Shown here one piece after another: positions 19,501 through 29,300 of a DNA stretch of 64,000 nt (position 1 is its first letter; every line of letters begins with the position of its first letter). This stretch comes from JACMLX01 sp040384325 (lineage in GTDB: Bacteria; Gemmatimonadota; Gemmatimonadetes; Gemmatimonadales; Gemmatimonadaceae). The notes beneath the pieces are model-generated. The model had not been told where the DNA came from and did not search any database. It saw only the letters and a list, made by a program, of their open reading frames with translations. The stretch lies in NCBI GenBank assembly GCA_040384325.1, contig JAZKJL010000005.1, positions 806,001 to 870,000 of the forward strand, in the 5' to 3' direction. Position numbers and translations under genes: made by a program.

Positions 19501-22500
19501 AGACCACGCTGGCGCTGCGTCACGGCATGTTGCCGGCGACGCTGCATTTCGAGTCGCCGAACCCGGCGATCCGTTTCGACGAGTCGCCGTTCCGGGTGCA
19601 GCAGGCGCTGACGCCGTGGACGGGGGCGATGCGCCGCGCCGGCGTGAGTTCGTTCGGTGTGGGTGGAACCAACGCACATGTGATCGTGGAAGAGGCGCCG
19701 GCAGCATCGCCCACCGGGCCCGCGCGACCGCATCAGCTGCTCACCTGGTCGGCGCGCACGGAGCAAGCGCTGGACACACTGACGGCACGCCTGGCTGACG
19801 CTTTCGAGGCGGATTCGACGATCGCGCTCGCCGATGCGGCGTATGTGCAGCACCTCGGCCGCCGCGCCTTCACGCACCGTCGCACGTTGGTGGCACGCGA
19901 CGCGCGGGATGCCGCACGGGCATTGCGCGAGGGCGCCACGATGCAGGACAGCGCCAGCGGGGCATCGTCGGTGGTGCTGCTGTTTCCGGGGCAGGGCACG
20001 CAGTTCGTGGGGATGGGCCGGAGCCTGTACGATGAGGAACCGGCGTTTCGCGACGCGTTCGACGCCTGCGCCGATGCCGCCCGACCGGCACTGGGCGCGG
20101 ACCTGCGCGGGATCGTGTACGCCACGGGCGCGGATGTGGAGTCGGCGGAGGCAGCGCTGGCGCAGACCGACGTGGCGCAGTCAGCCCTGTTCGCGGTGGA
20201 GTATGCCACCGCTCGGCTGCTCCAGTCGTGGGGCGTGTCGCCGTCGGTGATGCTGGGCCACAGCCTCGGCGAGTGGGTGGCCGCGACGCTGGCCGGCGTG
20301 TTCACGCTGCCCGCTGCGGTGCGACTGGTGGCGCTACGTGGACAGTTGATGCAGGAACAGCCAGCGGGCAGCATGCTGGCGGTGCTGATGTCGGCCGACT
20401 CCCTGCGGCCTCGCCTCGATGGCGGGCTGGTGATCGCCGCCGACAATGCTCCGCTGCGCTGCGTGGTCTCTGGTCCCACTGCGGACATCGAGAGACTGGC
20501 TGCGACGCTGACGGCGGAGCAGGTACCCAACCGGCCGCTCGCCACGTCGCGCGCGTTCCATTCCCCGATGATGGATGCGGTGGTGCCTCGCTTCCGTCAG
20601 GCGATGGCGGACGTGACGCTTTCGTCGCCAGGTATTACCATGATCTCGAGCGTCACCGGCCGTCCCTTGCGTGATGACGAGGCGACCGACCCGGCGTACT
20701 GGGCGCGCCAGATCGTGGCCCCAGTACTGTTCCGTCAGGCCCTCGATACGCTGCCGGAGGCGCAGCACATCTTCGTGGAGGTCGGTCCGCTCGAAACCCT
20801 CTCCACGTTCGTCCGGCAGCACGGCGCTGCTGCAGGTGGTCGCGGGATCAGGTGTTGCGCGTCCACCATCCCTGCCGCACCGGCAGACGGCGATGAGCCG
20901 GAGCAGTGGCCGACGATTCTGGGCATGCTGGCGACCGTCTGGCGGGCCGGCGTCGCGGTGGACTGGTCGGCGTTCCATGCGCGGGAGCAGCGGCGCCGGA
21001 TTCCGCTGCCCACGTATCCGTTCGAGCGGACCTCGCATTGGCTGCCAGCCACGGTGCCGGTCGCTGACGCGAATCGGGCTGTGTCGTCGGTCGTCGAGTC
21101 GTCGGTTGCCGTGTCGTCCGTTGCTGTGCCCGTCCCGCCCGCGCCCTCCCCCATCGTCGCTCCGCTCCACGTTCCCATGTCGCCAACCGCCGCCCTTCGT
21201 CCCGATTCGCGCCGCGCCATCACGATCGTGGCGCTGCGCACCCTGTTGGCGGACTACTCGGGCCTGGCGCTCGACGACGCGGACGAGGGGCAGACTTTCG
21301 TGGAGATGGGGCTCGACTCGCTGGTGCTGACGCAGGTCGCGCTGGAGGTGGGGCGGCGGTATCCGGTGGCGATCCAGTTCCGGCAGCTGATGGAGAACTA
21401 TCCGTCGCTGGGCACACTGGCCGATCACGTGGTGGCGTCGCTGCCGGCCGAGGTCGTGGAGCGCGCCGCGGAAGTCGCCGTGCCGGCGCCGGTATCGCCG
21501 GCGGTCACCAGTGCAGTTGCAACGACCACGCACATGCTACCGGCGCGCGACGCCGCGCCAATGGTGCAGGGCACGCGCGACGAGGAGATGATCCGCGGCG
21601 TGATCGATCGCCAGCTGCAGTTAATGGCGATGCAACTGGATGTGCTCCGTGGGACGGCAACGGCGCCGCAGGACGCACCGGCGCAGGTTGCGTCGCAACC
21701 GATGGCCGTTGCACCCGCGGCCACTGCAGCGGCGATCCCTGACGCGACGAGCGCGCCGGTGTCCGTGCCGGCGCCGGTGGCGACCAACGGTGCCGATCCC
21801 GATGCGCATCGCGCCTACGACGTGAAGAAGGCGTTCGGCGCGCAGGCCCGCATCGTGACCGTGGCCACCGACGACCTCACTACCCGGCAGCGCACGGCGC
21901 TCGATGAGCTCACGCGGGCGTACACCGCGCGCACGGCGTCGTCGAAGGCGTTCGCCGGCGCACACCGGTCGCACCTTGCCGATCCGCGGATGGTGACGGG
22001 ATTCCGTCCGCTGGTGAAGGAGTTGATCTACCCGCTGTTGGTGGATCGGTCGAAGGGCGCACGACTCTGGGATCGTGACGGCAACGAATACCTCGACGCG
22101 CTGAACGGGTTCGGCAGCAACATGTTCGGGCACTCGCCCGATTTCGTGGTCGAGGCGCTGCAGGCACAACTCGAGCGCGGCTACGAGTTGGGCCCGATGC
22201 CGGAGCTGGCCGGAGACGTGGCGCGGCGCATTTGCGCGATGACCGGTTTCGAGCGGGCTGCCTTCTGCAACACCGGCTCGGAAGCGGTGTTGGGCTGCAT
22301 GCGCATCGCGCGCACGGTGACCGGTCGCAGCCTGATCGCGATCATGGCCGGGTCGTACCACGGCATCTTCGACGAAGTGATCGTGCGCGGCACACGGTCG
22401 CTGCGCACGGTCCCGGCGGCCCCCGGCATCCTGCCCGAGGCGGTGCAGAACGTCCTCGTGCTGGACTACGGCGCACCGGAGACGCTGGAGATCCTGCGCC

Positions 22501-23390
22501 AGCGCGCGCATGAACTGGCGGCGGTGATGGTGGAGCCGATCCAGAGCCGTCACTCGGATCGGCAGCCGGTGGAGTGGCTCCGCGAGGTGCGTGAGATCAC
22601 GCGGCAGTCAGGCAGTGCCTTCATCTTCGACGAAGTGATCACCGGTTTCCGGCTGCACCCACGCGGCGCGCAGGGGTACTTCGGTGTGCAGGGCGACCTC
22701 GCCAGCTACGGCAAGGTGATCGGCGGCGGACAGCCGATCGGCGTGATCGCCGGCACACGCGCCTGGATGGACGCGCTGGATGGCGGACAGTGGCAGTACG
22801 GCGACGCCTCGGTGCCGACGGTTGGCGTCACGTATTTCGCCGGCACCTTCGTGCGGCATCCGCTGGCGCTGGCGGCGGCAGGGGCGGTGCTGGATGAGAT
22901 GGAGCGGCATGGGCCGGCGCTGCAGCAGTCGCTCAACGAGCGCACCGCCGACTGCGCGCAACGCGCCAACGCCTTCTTCGATGAGGCGCGGGTGCCGCTG
23001 CTCATGAAGCAGGCCGGCTCGCTCTGGAAGATGGAATACACAGTGCCACAGACGCACGGCGATCTGCTGTTCTGCTTCCTGCGACTGCGCGGCGTGCACA
23101 TCTGGGAGGGTTTCCCCTGCTTCATGACCACCGCCTTCACCGAGGCCGACGTCACCATGATGCTGGCCGCGATCCGTGGTGCGGTGCACGACATGCAGCG
23201 CGGCGGTTTCCTGCCCGCATCTTTGGTGCCGGTGTCAACGGTGCAGTCGTTCGACGCGTCGCGACCGCCGATGCCGGGCGCGCGCCTCGGCCGTGACCGC
23301 GACGGCAACCCGGCCTGGTACGTGCAGAGCGACAGCCAGCCGAACACGTTCGTCCGAGTGTCCGGGGTGGAGCTCACCGATGGCGCCTGA
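16575..23390 (+). CDS. Hybrid NRPS-PKS-aminotransferase megasynthase (A-PCP-KS-AT-ACP-AMT)
   Basis: This is a 2271-residue protein starting at the ATG overlapping the Wzy-like stop. The adenylation domain (residues ~20-520) has 'FTSGSTGVPKA' (~170), 'YGPTE' (~312) and 'SGKVER' (~508). Read by GrsA numbering, its pocket is D-V-Q-F-L-A-Q-V-V-K, very close to proline codes. PCP: 'ALGGHSLLA', Ser565. Ketosynthase (~625-1050): Cys788, His924, His964 all present. Acyltransferase: GHSLGEW Ser1230 with 'RAFH' near 1329, so malonyl-CoA is likely. ACP: 'GLDSL', Ser1582. The class III PLP aminotransferase (~1800-2230) has Lys2047 in 'SYGKVIGGGQPIG'. There is no KR, DH, ER or thioesterase. The beta-keto acyl intermediate should be transaminated to a beta-amino acyl unit, as in iturin/mycosubtilin first modules, then passed to the next protein. 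The next gene overlaps by 11 nt. Confidence 0.92.
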   Translation: MTDLETALHSGNGSNDSCLFALIRDGITRDPAAVAVVSGDATLSYGALWTRATVLARELQARGVGPDVLVGISVERGLDLPVAILGVVLAGGAYLPLDRGYPAERLQLMLTTAAVRVVVTDGAPDGWLQNSAVDVVRLDWLVHDVARLTAATALGLPHVARSDEALVYALFTSGSTGVPKAIAMHGAPLANLVTWQMRTSAGGRTLQFSPVSFDVHFQEFFVTWAGGDTLVMISEAQRLDAFALLELIEQQQVARIFLPFIALQNLCDAARVLQRHPASLREVLTAGETLHVTPSVEAFFAALPGCVLWNQYGPTETHVVTAHRMEGPPRDWERVPPIGTCIDCVHVHVVDAELRPVAAGDTGELLLGGVAVARGYLADPVRTAARFIDDPVIAGARVYRSGDLGRVRRDGTIEFLGRQDGQLKVRGHRVEIGEIEAALLAHLGVREAAVAAVDDGAGSRRLIAHVVADASPTLTRDLLRDLADRLPGYMVPSAVMVHERLPRTPSGKVERSALPIPARVRPELASAYVAPRSARERQIGAVWQELLGIDDIGIDDDFFALGGHSLLAIRCVAVLRERYALAIPVVKLFEFPTIAALARWSDAAAQSPSAVSAPERDRAPVDAHEPIAIIGMAARFPDAADVDVLWTNLVQGRESITAAEPAPSSEAGALRVTARGVLPHIDRFDAAFFGITPNEAAVTDPQQRQLLEVMWTALEHAGHVPDDRQHIGVFAGTHNNSYHAHHVMAHPDVVERLGAFQVMVANEKDYVATRIAHRMGLTGPALSIHTACSTSLVAVMQAVESLRSGGCDMALAGAASITVPSAAGDRYVQGGMLSADGHCRPFDAKASGTMFSDGIGVVVLKRLRDAERDGDTVFAVIRGGAVNNDGHRKSSFAAPSVRGQADVITAALSDAGVSARSISYVEAHGTATPLGDPIEVEALTQAYRAQTADVGFCAIGSIKSNFGHVTAAAGVAGLIKTTLALRHGMLPATLHFESPNPAIRFDESPFRVQQALTPWTGAMRRAGVSSFGVGGTNAHVIVEEAPAASPTGPARPHQLLTWSARTEQALDTLTARLADAFEADSTIALADAAYVQHLGRRAFTHRRTLVARDARDAARALREGATMQDSASGASSVVLLFPGQGTQFVGMGRSLYDEEPAFRDAFDACADAARPALGADLRGIVYATGADVESAEAALAQTDVAQSALFAVEYATARLLQSWGVSPSVMLGHSLGEWVAATLAGVFTLPAAVRLVALRGQLMQEQPAGSMLAVLMSADSLRPRLDGGLVIAADNAPLRCVVSGPTADIERLAATLTAEQVPNRPLATSRAFHSPMMDAVVPRFRQAMADVTLSSPGITMISSVTGRPLRDDEATDPAYWARQIVAPVLFRQALDTLPEAQHIFVEVGPLETLSTFVRQHGAAAGGRGIRCCASTIPAAPADGDEPEQWPTILGMLATVWRAGVAVDWSAFHAREQRRRIPLPTYPFERTSHWLPATVPVADANRAVSSVVESSVAVSSVAVPVPPAPSPIVAPLHVPMSPTAALRPDSRRAITIVALRTLLADYSGLALDDADEGQTFVEMGLDSLVLTQVALEVGRRYPVAIQFRQLMENYPSLGTLADHVVASLPAEVVERAAEVAVPAPVSPAVTSAVATTTHMLPARDAAPMVQGTRDEEMIRGVIDRQLQLMAMQLDVLRGTATAPQDAPAQVASQPMAVAPAATAAAIPDATSAPVSVPAPVATNGADPDAHRAYDVKKAFGAQARIVTVATDDLTTRQRTALDELTRAYTARTASSKAFAGAHRSHLADPRMVTGFRPLVKELIYPLLVDRSKGARLWDRDGNEYLDALNGFGSNMFGHSPDFVVEALQAQLERGYELGPMPELAGDVARRICAMTGFERAAFCNTGSEAVLGCMRIARTVTGRSLIAIMAGSYHGIFDEVIVRGTRSLRTVPAAPGILPEAVQNVLVLDYGAPETLEILRQRAHELAAVMVEPIQSRHSDRQPVEWLREVREITRQSGSAFIFDEVITGFRLHPRGAQGYFGVQGDLASYGKVIGGGQPIGVIAGTRAWMDALDGGQWQYGDASVPTVGVTYFAGTFVRHPLALAAAGAVLDEMERHGPALQQSLNERTADCAQRANAFFDEARVPLLMKQAGSLWKMEYTVPQTHGDLLFCFLRLRGVHIWEGFPCFMTTAFTEADVTMMLAAIRGAVHDMQRGGFLPASLVPVSTVQSFDASRPPMPGARLGRDRDGNPAWYVQSDSQPNTFVRVSGVELTDGA

Positions 23391-26300
23391 CGCGGCGCTC
23401 GACGCCTTCGATCCATTTGCCGGTCCCGAACTCGCCAGCGCGTTTCCTACCACCAGGTCTCAGCTCGAGATCTGGACGGCGACGCAGATGGGTGGCGATG
23501 CCGCGCTGGCGTACAACGAGGCCGTCACGCTGCACCTCTCCGGCGCACTGGATCCGCAGGCGCTGCGGTCCGCGATCACGGCGCTGATCGAGCGGCACGA
23601 GTCGCTGCGGTCGACGTTCAGCAACGATGGGTTGACGATGCTGGTGGGCGGGATGTCGCCGCGTGCGGTGACGTCCCACGACCTGCGTGGGCTGACGCCA
23701 GCCGCACGTGACGCAGCGCTCGCTGCGATGCAGTCGCGCGCGGTGACCACACCCTTCGACCTGGCGCAGGGGCCGCTGGCCACGTTCGACATCGTGCAGC
23801 TCTCCGACGAGATGCACGCGGTCGTGATCTCTGCCCATCATCTGGTGTGTGATGGCTGGTCGTTCGGCGTGCTGTCGCATGACCTCGGCGCGCTGTACGA
23901 CGACCTGCACCGCAGCGGGTCGGCGGCTTCGCCGAGTGTGGGCGAGCCGGATCGCTTCAGCAGCTTTGCCGAGGGTATGCGCGCCGAGTCTGCGTCGGCG
24001 GCCGGTGCGGCTGCAGCGCGCTTCTGGGCGGCGCAATTCGCGACGGTGCCAGATCCGCTCGATCTCCCGTCCGATCGGCTGCGGCCGAGCACACGCGCGT
24101 ATGCGGCGGCGCGCGAAGACGTGCACCTGCCACAGGCGCTGCTGAGCGCGATCCAGGGCATGGGTGCGCGTCGCGGTGTGAGCCTGTTCGCGACGTTGCT
24201 CGGCGGTTTCGCGTCGTTGCTCTCGCGGCTTGGCGGCACCGACGACCTGGTGGTCGGCACGACGATCGCCGGACAACTCGGCGGCGACAGCCCGAACGTG
24301 GTGGGGCACTGCGTCAACACACTGCCGATCCGACTGCGCATCGTGCCGGACGAACCGTTCGAGGCCTACCTGGCGCGCGTGCGATCGGCGGCGCTGGATG
24401 CGTTCGAACACCAGCAGGTGGGCTTCGGGCAGGTCGTGGAGCAGCTCTCACTGTCGCGCGATCCAAGTCGCGTGCCGCTGGTGTCGGTGATGTTCAACCT
24501 CGATCGCGCACTGACGCCGGCGATGCTGGCATTCGGTGGCCTCGAGGTGCGGATGACGAGCATCCCGCGGCACGCCGAGAACTTCGACCTGTTCCTGAAC
24601 GCGATCGAGGTTGGCGACGGGATGGTGCTGGAGTGCCAGTACAACACTGGCCTGTTCGATCCGGTGACGGTGCGGCGCTGGTTGGCGTCGTACCAGCGAC
24701 TGCTGCAGTCGGCGGTCGAGGCGCCGTCCACGCCGGTGGGGCGTCTTGCGATCACGACGGTGGCCGACGACGATGCGCTGACGCGATGCAACGACAGCAC
24801 GCACGCGTGGCCGGATGCACGGCTGGCACATCAGCTGTTCGAGGCGCAGGTCGCAGAGTCGCCGCAGGCGGTGGCGGTGGAGCAAGACGACGACCTGCTG
24901 ACCTACGACGTGCTGAATGCGCGTGCCAACCGGTTGGCGCATCACCTGCGTAGCGTCGGTGTGCGGCGCGGCAGCTTCGTCGGCCTGCACCTAGATCGCA
25001 GGCCCGACACGCTGGCGGCCCTGCTGGCGGTGCTCAAGGCCGGCGGGGCGTATGTGCCGCTGGATCCGTCGTGGCCGCAGGAACGTCTGGCGGGCATGGC
25101 CACCGATGCCGCACTCACGGCGGTGATCACCACGGCGGCGTTGCGCCATGAGGCGCAGGGGTTGGCGGCGTCGGTGGTCACCGTCGATGCCGACACCGAA
25201 CTGCTCGACGCGATGCCGTCTACGGACTTGCCACCCAGCGGCGATACCGCGACGCCGATGGATCCGGCGTACGTGATCTTTACCTCGGGTTCGACAGGGC
25301 GGCCGAAGGGCGTGCTGGTGCCGCACGGTGCGCTGGTCAACCTGCTGCGCAGTGTGCAGACGACGCCCGGACTGTCACGCAGCGACGTGGTGCTGGCAGT
25401 GACGCCGCTGAGCTTCGACATCTCGATCTCGGAAGTGCTGCTGCCGCTGACGGTTGGTGCTCGCATCGTGCTCGCCACCCGCGACACGGCCAGCGATGGC
25501 ATGGAGCTACGCCGGCTTGTGGAATCGCGCGGCGTGACCTTCATCGATGCCACGCCGGCGACCTACCGGCTGTTGCTGGCCGCGGGCTGGAGCGGCGGCG
25601 CGCACCTGCGCCTGATCTGCACCGGTGAAGCGCTGCCGCGAGAGCTGGCCACCGCGCTGTTGCCGTGCGCGCGTGAGTTGTGGAACGGATACGGTCCGAC
25701 CGAAACGACTGTCTGGTCCACCTTCCACCGCATCACTCCGGGGGCCGGCGCCATCCTGATCGGGCACCCGATCGCCAACACCCGCGTGGCGATCCGTGAC
25801 GTGCTCGGACAGCAGGTGCCGATCGGCGTGGCCGGTGAGCTCTTCATCGGTGGTGCCGGTGTGGCGCTGGGGTATGTGCACAACGCCGCACTCACCGCCG
25901 AGCGCTTCACCGACGATCCGGATACACAAGGATTGCGGTGGTATCGCACCGGCGATCTGGTACGACTGCTGCCGTCCGGTGAGATCGAGTGCCTTGGTCG
26001 CGCCGACGATCAGGTCAAGATCCGCGGCTATCGCATTGAGCCGGGTGAGATCGCGGCGGTAGCCAGCACCTGGGCCGGTGTTCGGCAGTGCGTGGTGATG
26101 GCGCGAGCTGCCCTGCACGGGGGCGACCTGCGCCTGGTGGCGTACGTCGTCGCGGATGCCGGCACCGAGTTTGGCGATGCGTTCCGTCAGCACCTGCGCC
26201 GCGCCCTGCCCGAATACATGATCCCGTCGGTTGTCGTGCCGCTGGCCTCGATGCCGTTGACGAGTTCGGGGAAGGTGGATCGCAAGCGCCTGCCGGACCC

Positions 26301-29300
26301 GGAGCCTGCCGCCGACTCCGTCACGGCGATGGTGGCGCCGCGCACGGACACCGAACGACTGCTCGCCGATCTCTGGGAGCAGGCCCTCGGCGTCGGCCGA
26401 GTCGGTATCGATGACGACTTTTTCGCGCTCGGCGGACATTCGCTGCTGGCGTCGCAGGTCCTCGCACGGCTGCGCCGCGATCACGGCATCGAGCTGACCT
26501 TCCGTCGCCTGTTCGAGCTGCCCACCATCGCGCGACTCGCCACGCACATCGATGCCGAACGGACGGCTGGAACGGCTACCGCGATCCGTCCCGCCATTGC
26601 GGCGCGCACCGGTGCAACGTCGGCACCGCTCACGGCGCAGCAGGAACGGTTGCAGCTCCTCGAAGAACTGGAGCCCGCGCGGCGCGTCACGCACAGTCAC
26701 GCCGCATCCTGGGAGCTCACCGGCGCCCTGGACGTGGGGGCACTGGAGCAGGCGTTCCACGCCCTGCTGCAACGCCACTCGGTCCTGCGCACCAGCTTCC
26801 ACGTGCGGAACGGCGAGCGGGTGCAGGTGGTGCATGAGGAGTCGTCATTCACGCTCGGCCGGCTCGACCTCACCACACTGGACGCACTCGCGCAGCAGAC
26901 GGCGCTGCAAACGTTCTTCGTGGCGCAGCAGTCGCAGCCCTTCGACCTCGTTCGCGCACCGCTGCTGCGTGCCACGCTGATCGCGCTGGGCCCCGATCGC
27001 CACCGGCTGTACACGCTGCAGCACGGCATGATCTGGGATGGATGGTCGTTCGATCTCTTCCTGCGCGACCTGTCCGAGTTCTACGCGGCAGCGATCGATG
27101 GCCGCGCACCATCGCTGCCCGCGCTCGGCGTGACGTTCGGCGACTTCGCGGCGTGGCAGCGCGACTGGCTGGCCGGTGACCTGGCACAGGCGCATCGCCA
27201 GTGGTGGGATGCGCGCCTGGAGGGCAGCACGGATGCGGTGGAGCTGCCCACGGAACGCCCGCGTGCGCTGGCACCGTCGCATATCGGCGGACAGCGGTCC
27301 GTGCAGCTGGACGCGGCTGAGGTGGAGGCACTGACGCGATTTGCGCAACAGCAGGACGCGACGCTGTTCATGGTCGCATTCTCCGCGTTCACCACGCTGC
27401 TGCATCGCTACACCGGTCAGCGCGACCTTCTGGTCGCCTCGCCGATGCGCGCGCGGACGCAGGCCGAGCTGGAGGACGTACTCGGCCCGTTCGTGAACAC
27501 GATCGTGCTCCGTCAGGCGATGCCGGCCGGCATCACGTTTCGCGACGTGGTGCGCGCGGCGCGCGAGTCGGCGCTGGACAGCTACGCACACCAGGAGTTG
27601 CCGTTCGAGAGCCTCGGTGGACGCCTGCCCGCGCTCCGCGTCGTGTTCTCGATGCAGGATGCGCGCACGCGTCCGACGCATTTCGGGGCGCTGCAGCTGA
27701 CGCAGGTGCATGTGCCGCTGCAGTTCGCCACCAACGACGTCACGCTCTGGCTGGTGCAGTTCCCGGAGCGACTCTACGCGGTGCTGAACTTCAGCACCGA
27801 CGCCTTCGACGATGCGGCGGCGGACCTGTTCCTCGCGCAGCTGCAGGTGCTGCTGCGTGCGGTGCGCCAGTCTCCGGACCTCCCGGTTGCGGAATTGCCG
27901 TTGCGCACCGCGGTGGACGACGGCGCGGTGGCGCTGTCGGCCGTGGCAGTCGATACGGGTGCTCCCGCCGCATCGGTGCTGCCGCAGCTCGCGCAACGCG
28001 CCGCCGAGCACCCGGGTGCGATCGCGATCGCTGGTCGTCGTGGACGGCTGTCGTGTGGCGCGCTCTGGCAGCGTGTGACCGCAGTGGCCGCGGGCCTGGG
28101 GGCGCGCGGCGTGCGCGCGGGTGACGTGGTGTCCGCGGAGTTGCCCTCTGGCATCGATCGCGTGGTGGCCGTGATCGGCGCGCTGCGTGCCGGCGCACGT
28201 GTGACGATCATCGCGCCGGACGAAGGGGTCGCGTATCGTCGTCGGCTGCTGGCCGCCGCGAGCCCATCGCTGCGCATCGCAGCCGCGGGCGGGCTGGTCG
28301 TGACGGCTGCACCGGTGGCATCGCTCGCTGCGCTCGAAGCGGACGGTGTGCCGACGGCCACGTTGCTCGACATCGCGACGGCGAGTGCAGCGGCCGGGCT
28401 GCTGCTGCCGGGCGCGGACCCGATCGCAGAGGTCTCACTCCATTGGCAGCCGCTGACGCGGATCGACGCGCAGGCCACAGCCCTGCGTGAGATGATGCAG
28501 GCACCGTCGCAGGGCAGCGTGCTGCATGCCGTCCCATTCGCATCGCCAGCGTGGGCGCCCACCGTCCTGGCCGCGCTGCTGGATGGCGAGACGGTTCGAC
28601 TGGTTGCCGACGACAGCATCGGCGACGCGATCGACCTGTCCGAGGAATCCGAAGGCTGCACGCGGATGATCGGCGTGGCCGAGGCCTGGCGGGCGACGCT
28701 CGACGCCGCCTGGAACGGCGGGGGATTCGAGCGCGGTGTGGTCATCGGCGAGGGATTGGGCGACGCCGCATTGCAGACGCTGGCGAGCTTCGGGACGGCG
28801 GTGACGATCGTCGCCGGCGACGCGGCGGATGGCGCGATCAGCTGGATGCAGTCCGTGGGCACGTCGGGCGAGAAGCAGCCGGCGCTGACCGCCATCGCCG
28901 GGACGGTACTGCGCGTTGCCGATGCGCATCGACACGACGCGATCGCGGGACTGCCGGGCGCGCTGCAATGGGTATGCGCCGGCATCGCTTCCGGCTGGCA
29001 ACAGACGGGGTACGTCGCGCGGCGCACCGCCAGCGGTGCGCTCCGGCTGATGGCCGATGAGGTGCCGGTGCTCTGGGTGGGGGGACAGCCGCTCCAGTCG
29101 GCGCTGCTCGAGCGTGCGATTCGTGCGCTGCCTGCCGTTCAGGACGCGGCGGTGGCGCTGCACACCGATCGTCATGGCGCTGCGTGGCTGGTGGCGCATG
29201 TCGTTCCGGCGCCGAATGAGGTGGCCGACGGCGTGACTCTGCGTCAGCAGCTGCAGGCGTTTCTCCCGGCAGCGTGGGTACCTGCGCGTGTCGTGAGCGT

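Noticed and set aside
17985..19877. Long open frame on the minus strand opposite the NRPS-PKS gene
   Set aside because: His/Arg-rich low-complexity translation without family motifs; a shadow of the plus-strand KS/PCP coding caused by high GC at third positions. The same applies to minus frames at 16419-17969, 20334-21533, 21621-22553, 25507-26835 and 27774-29027.
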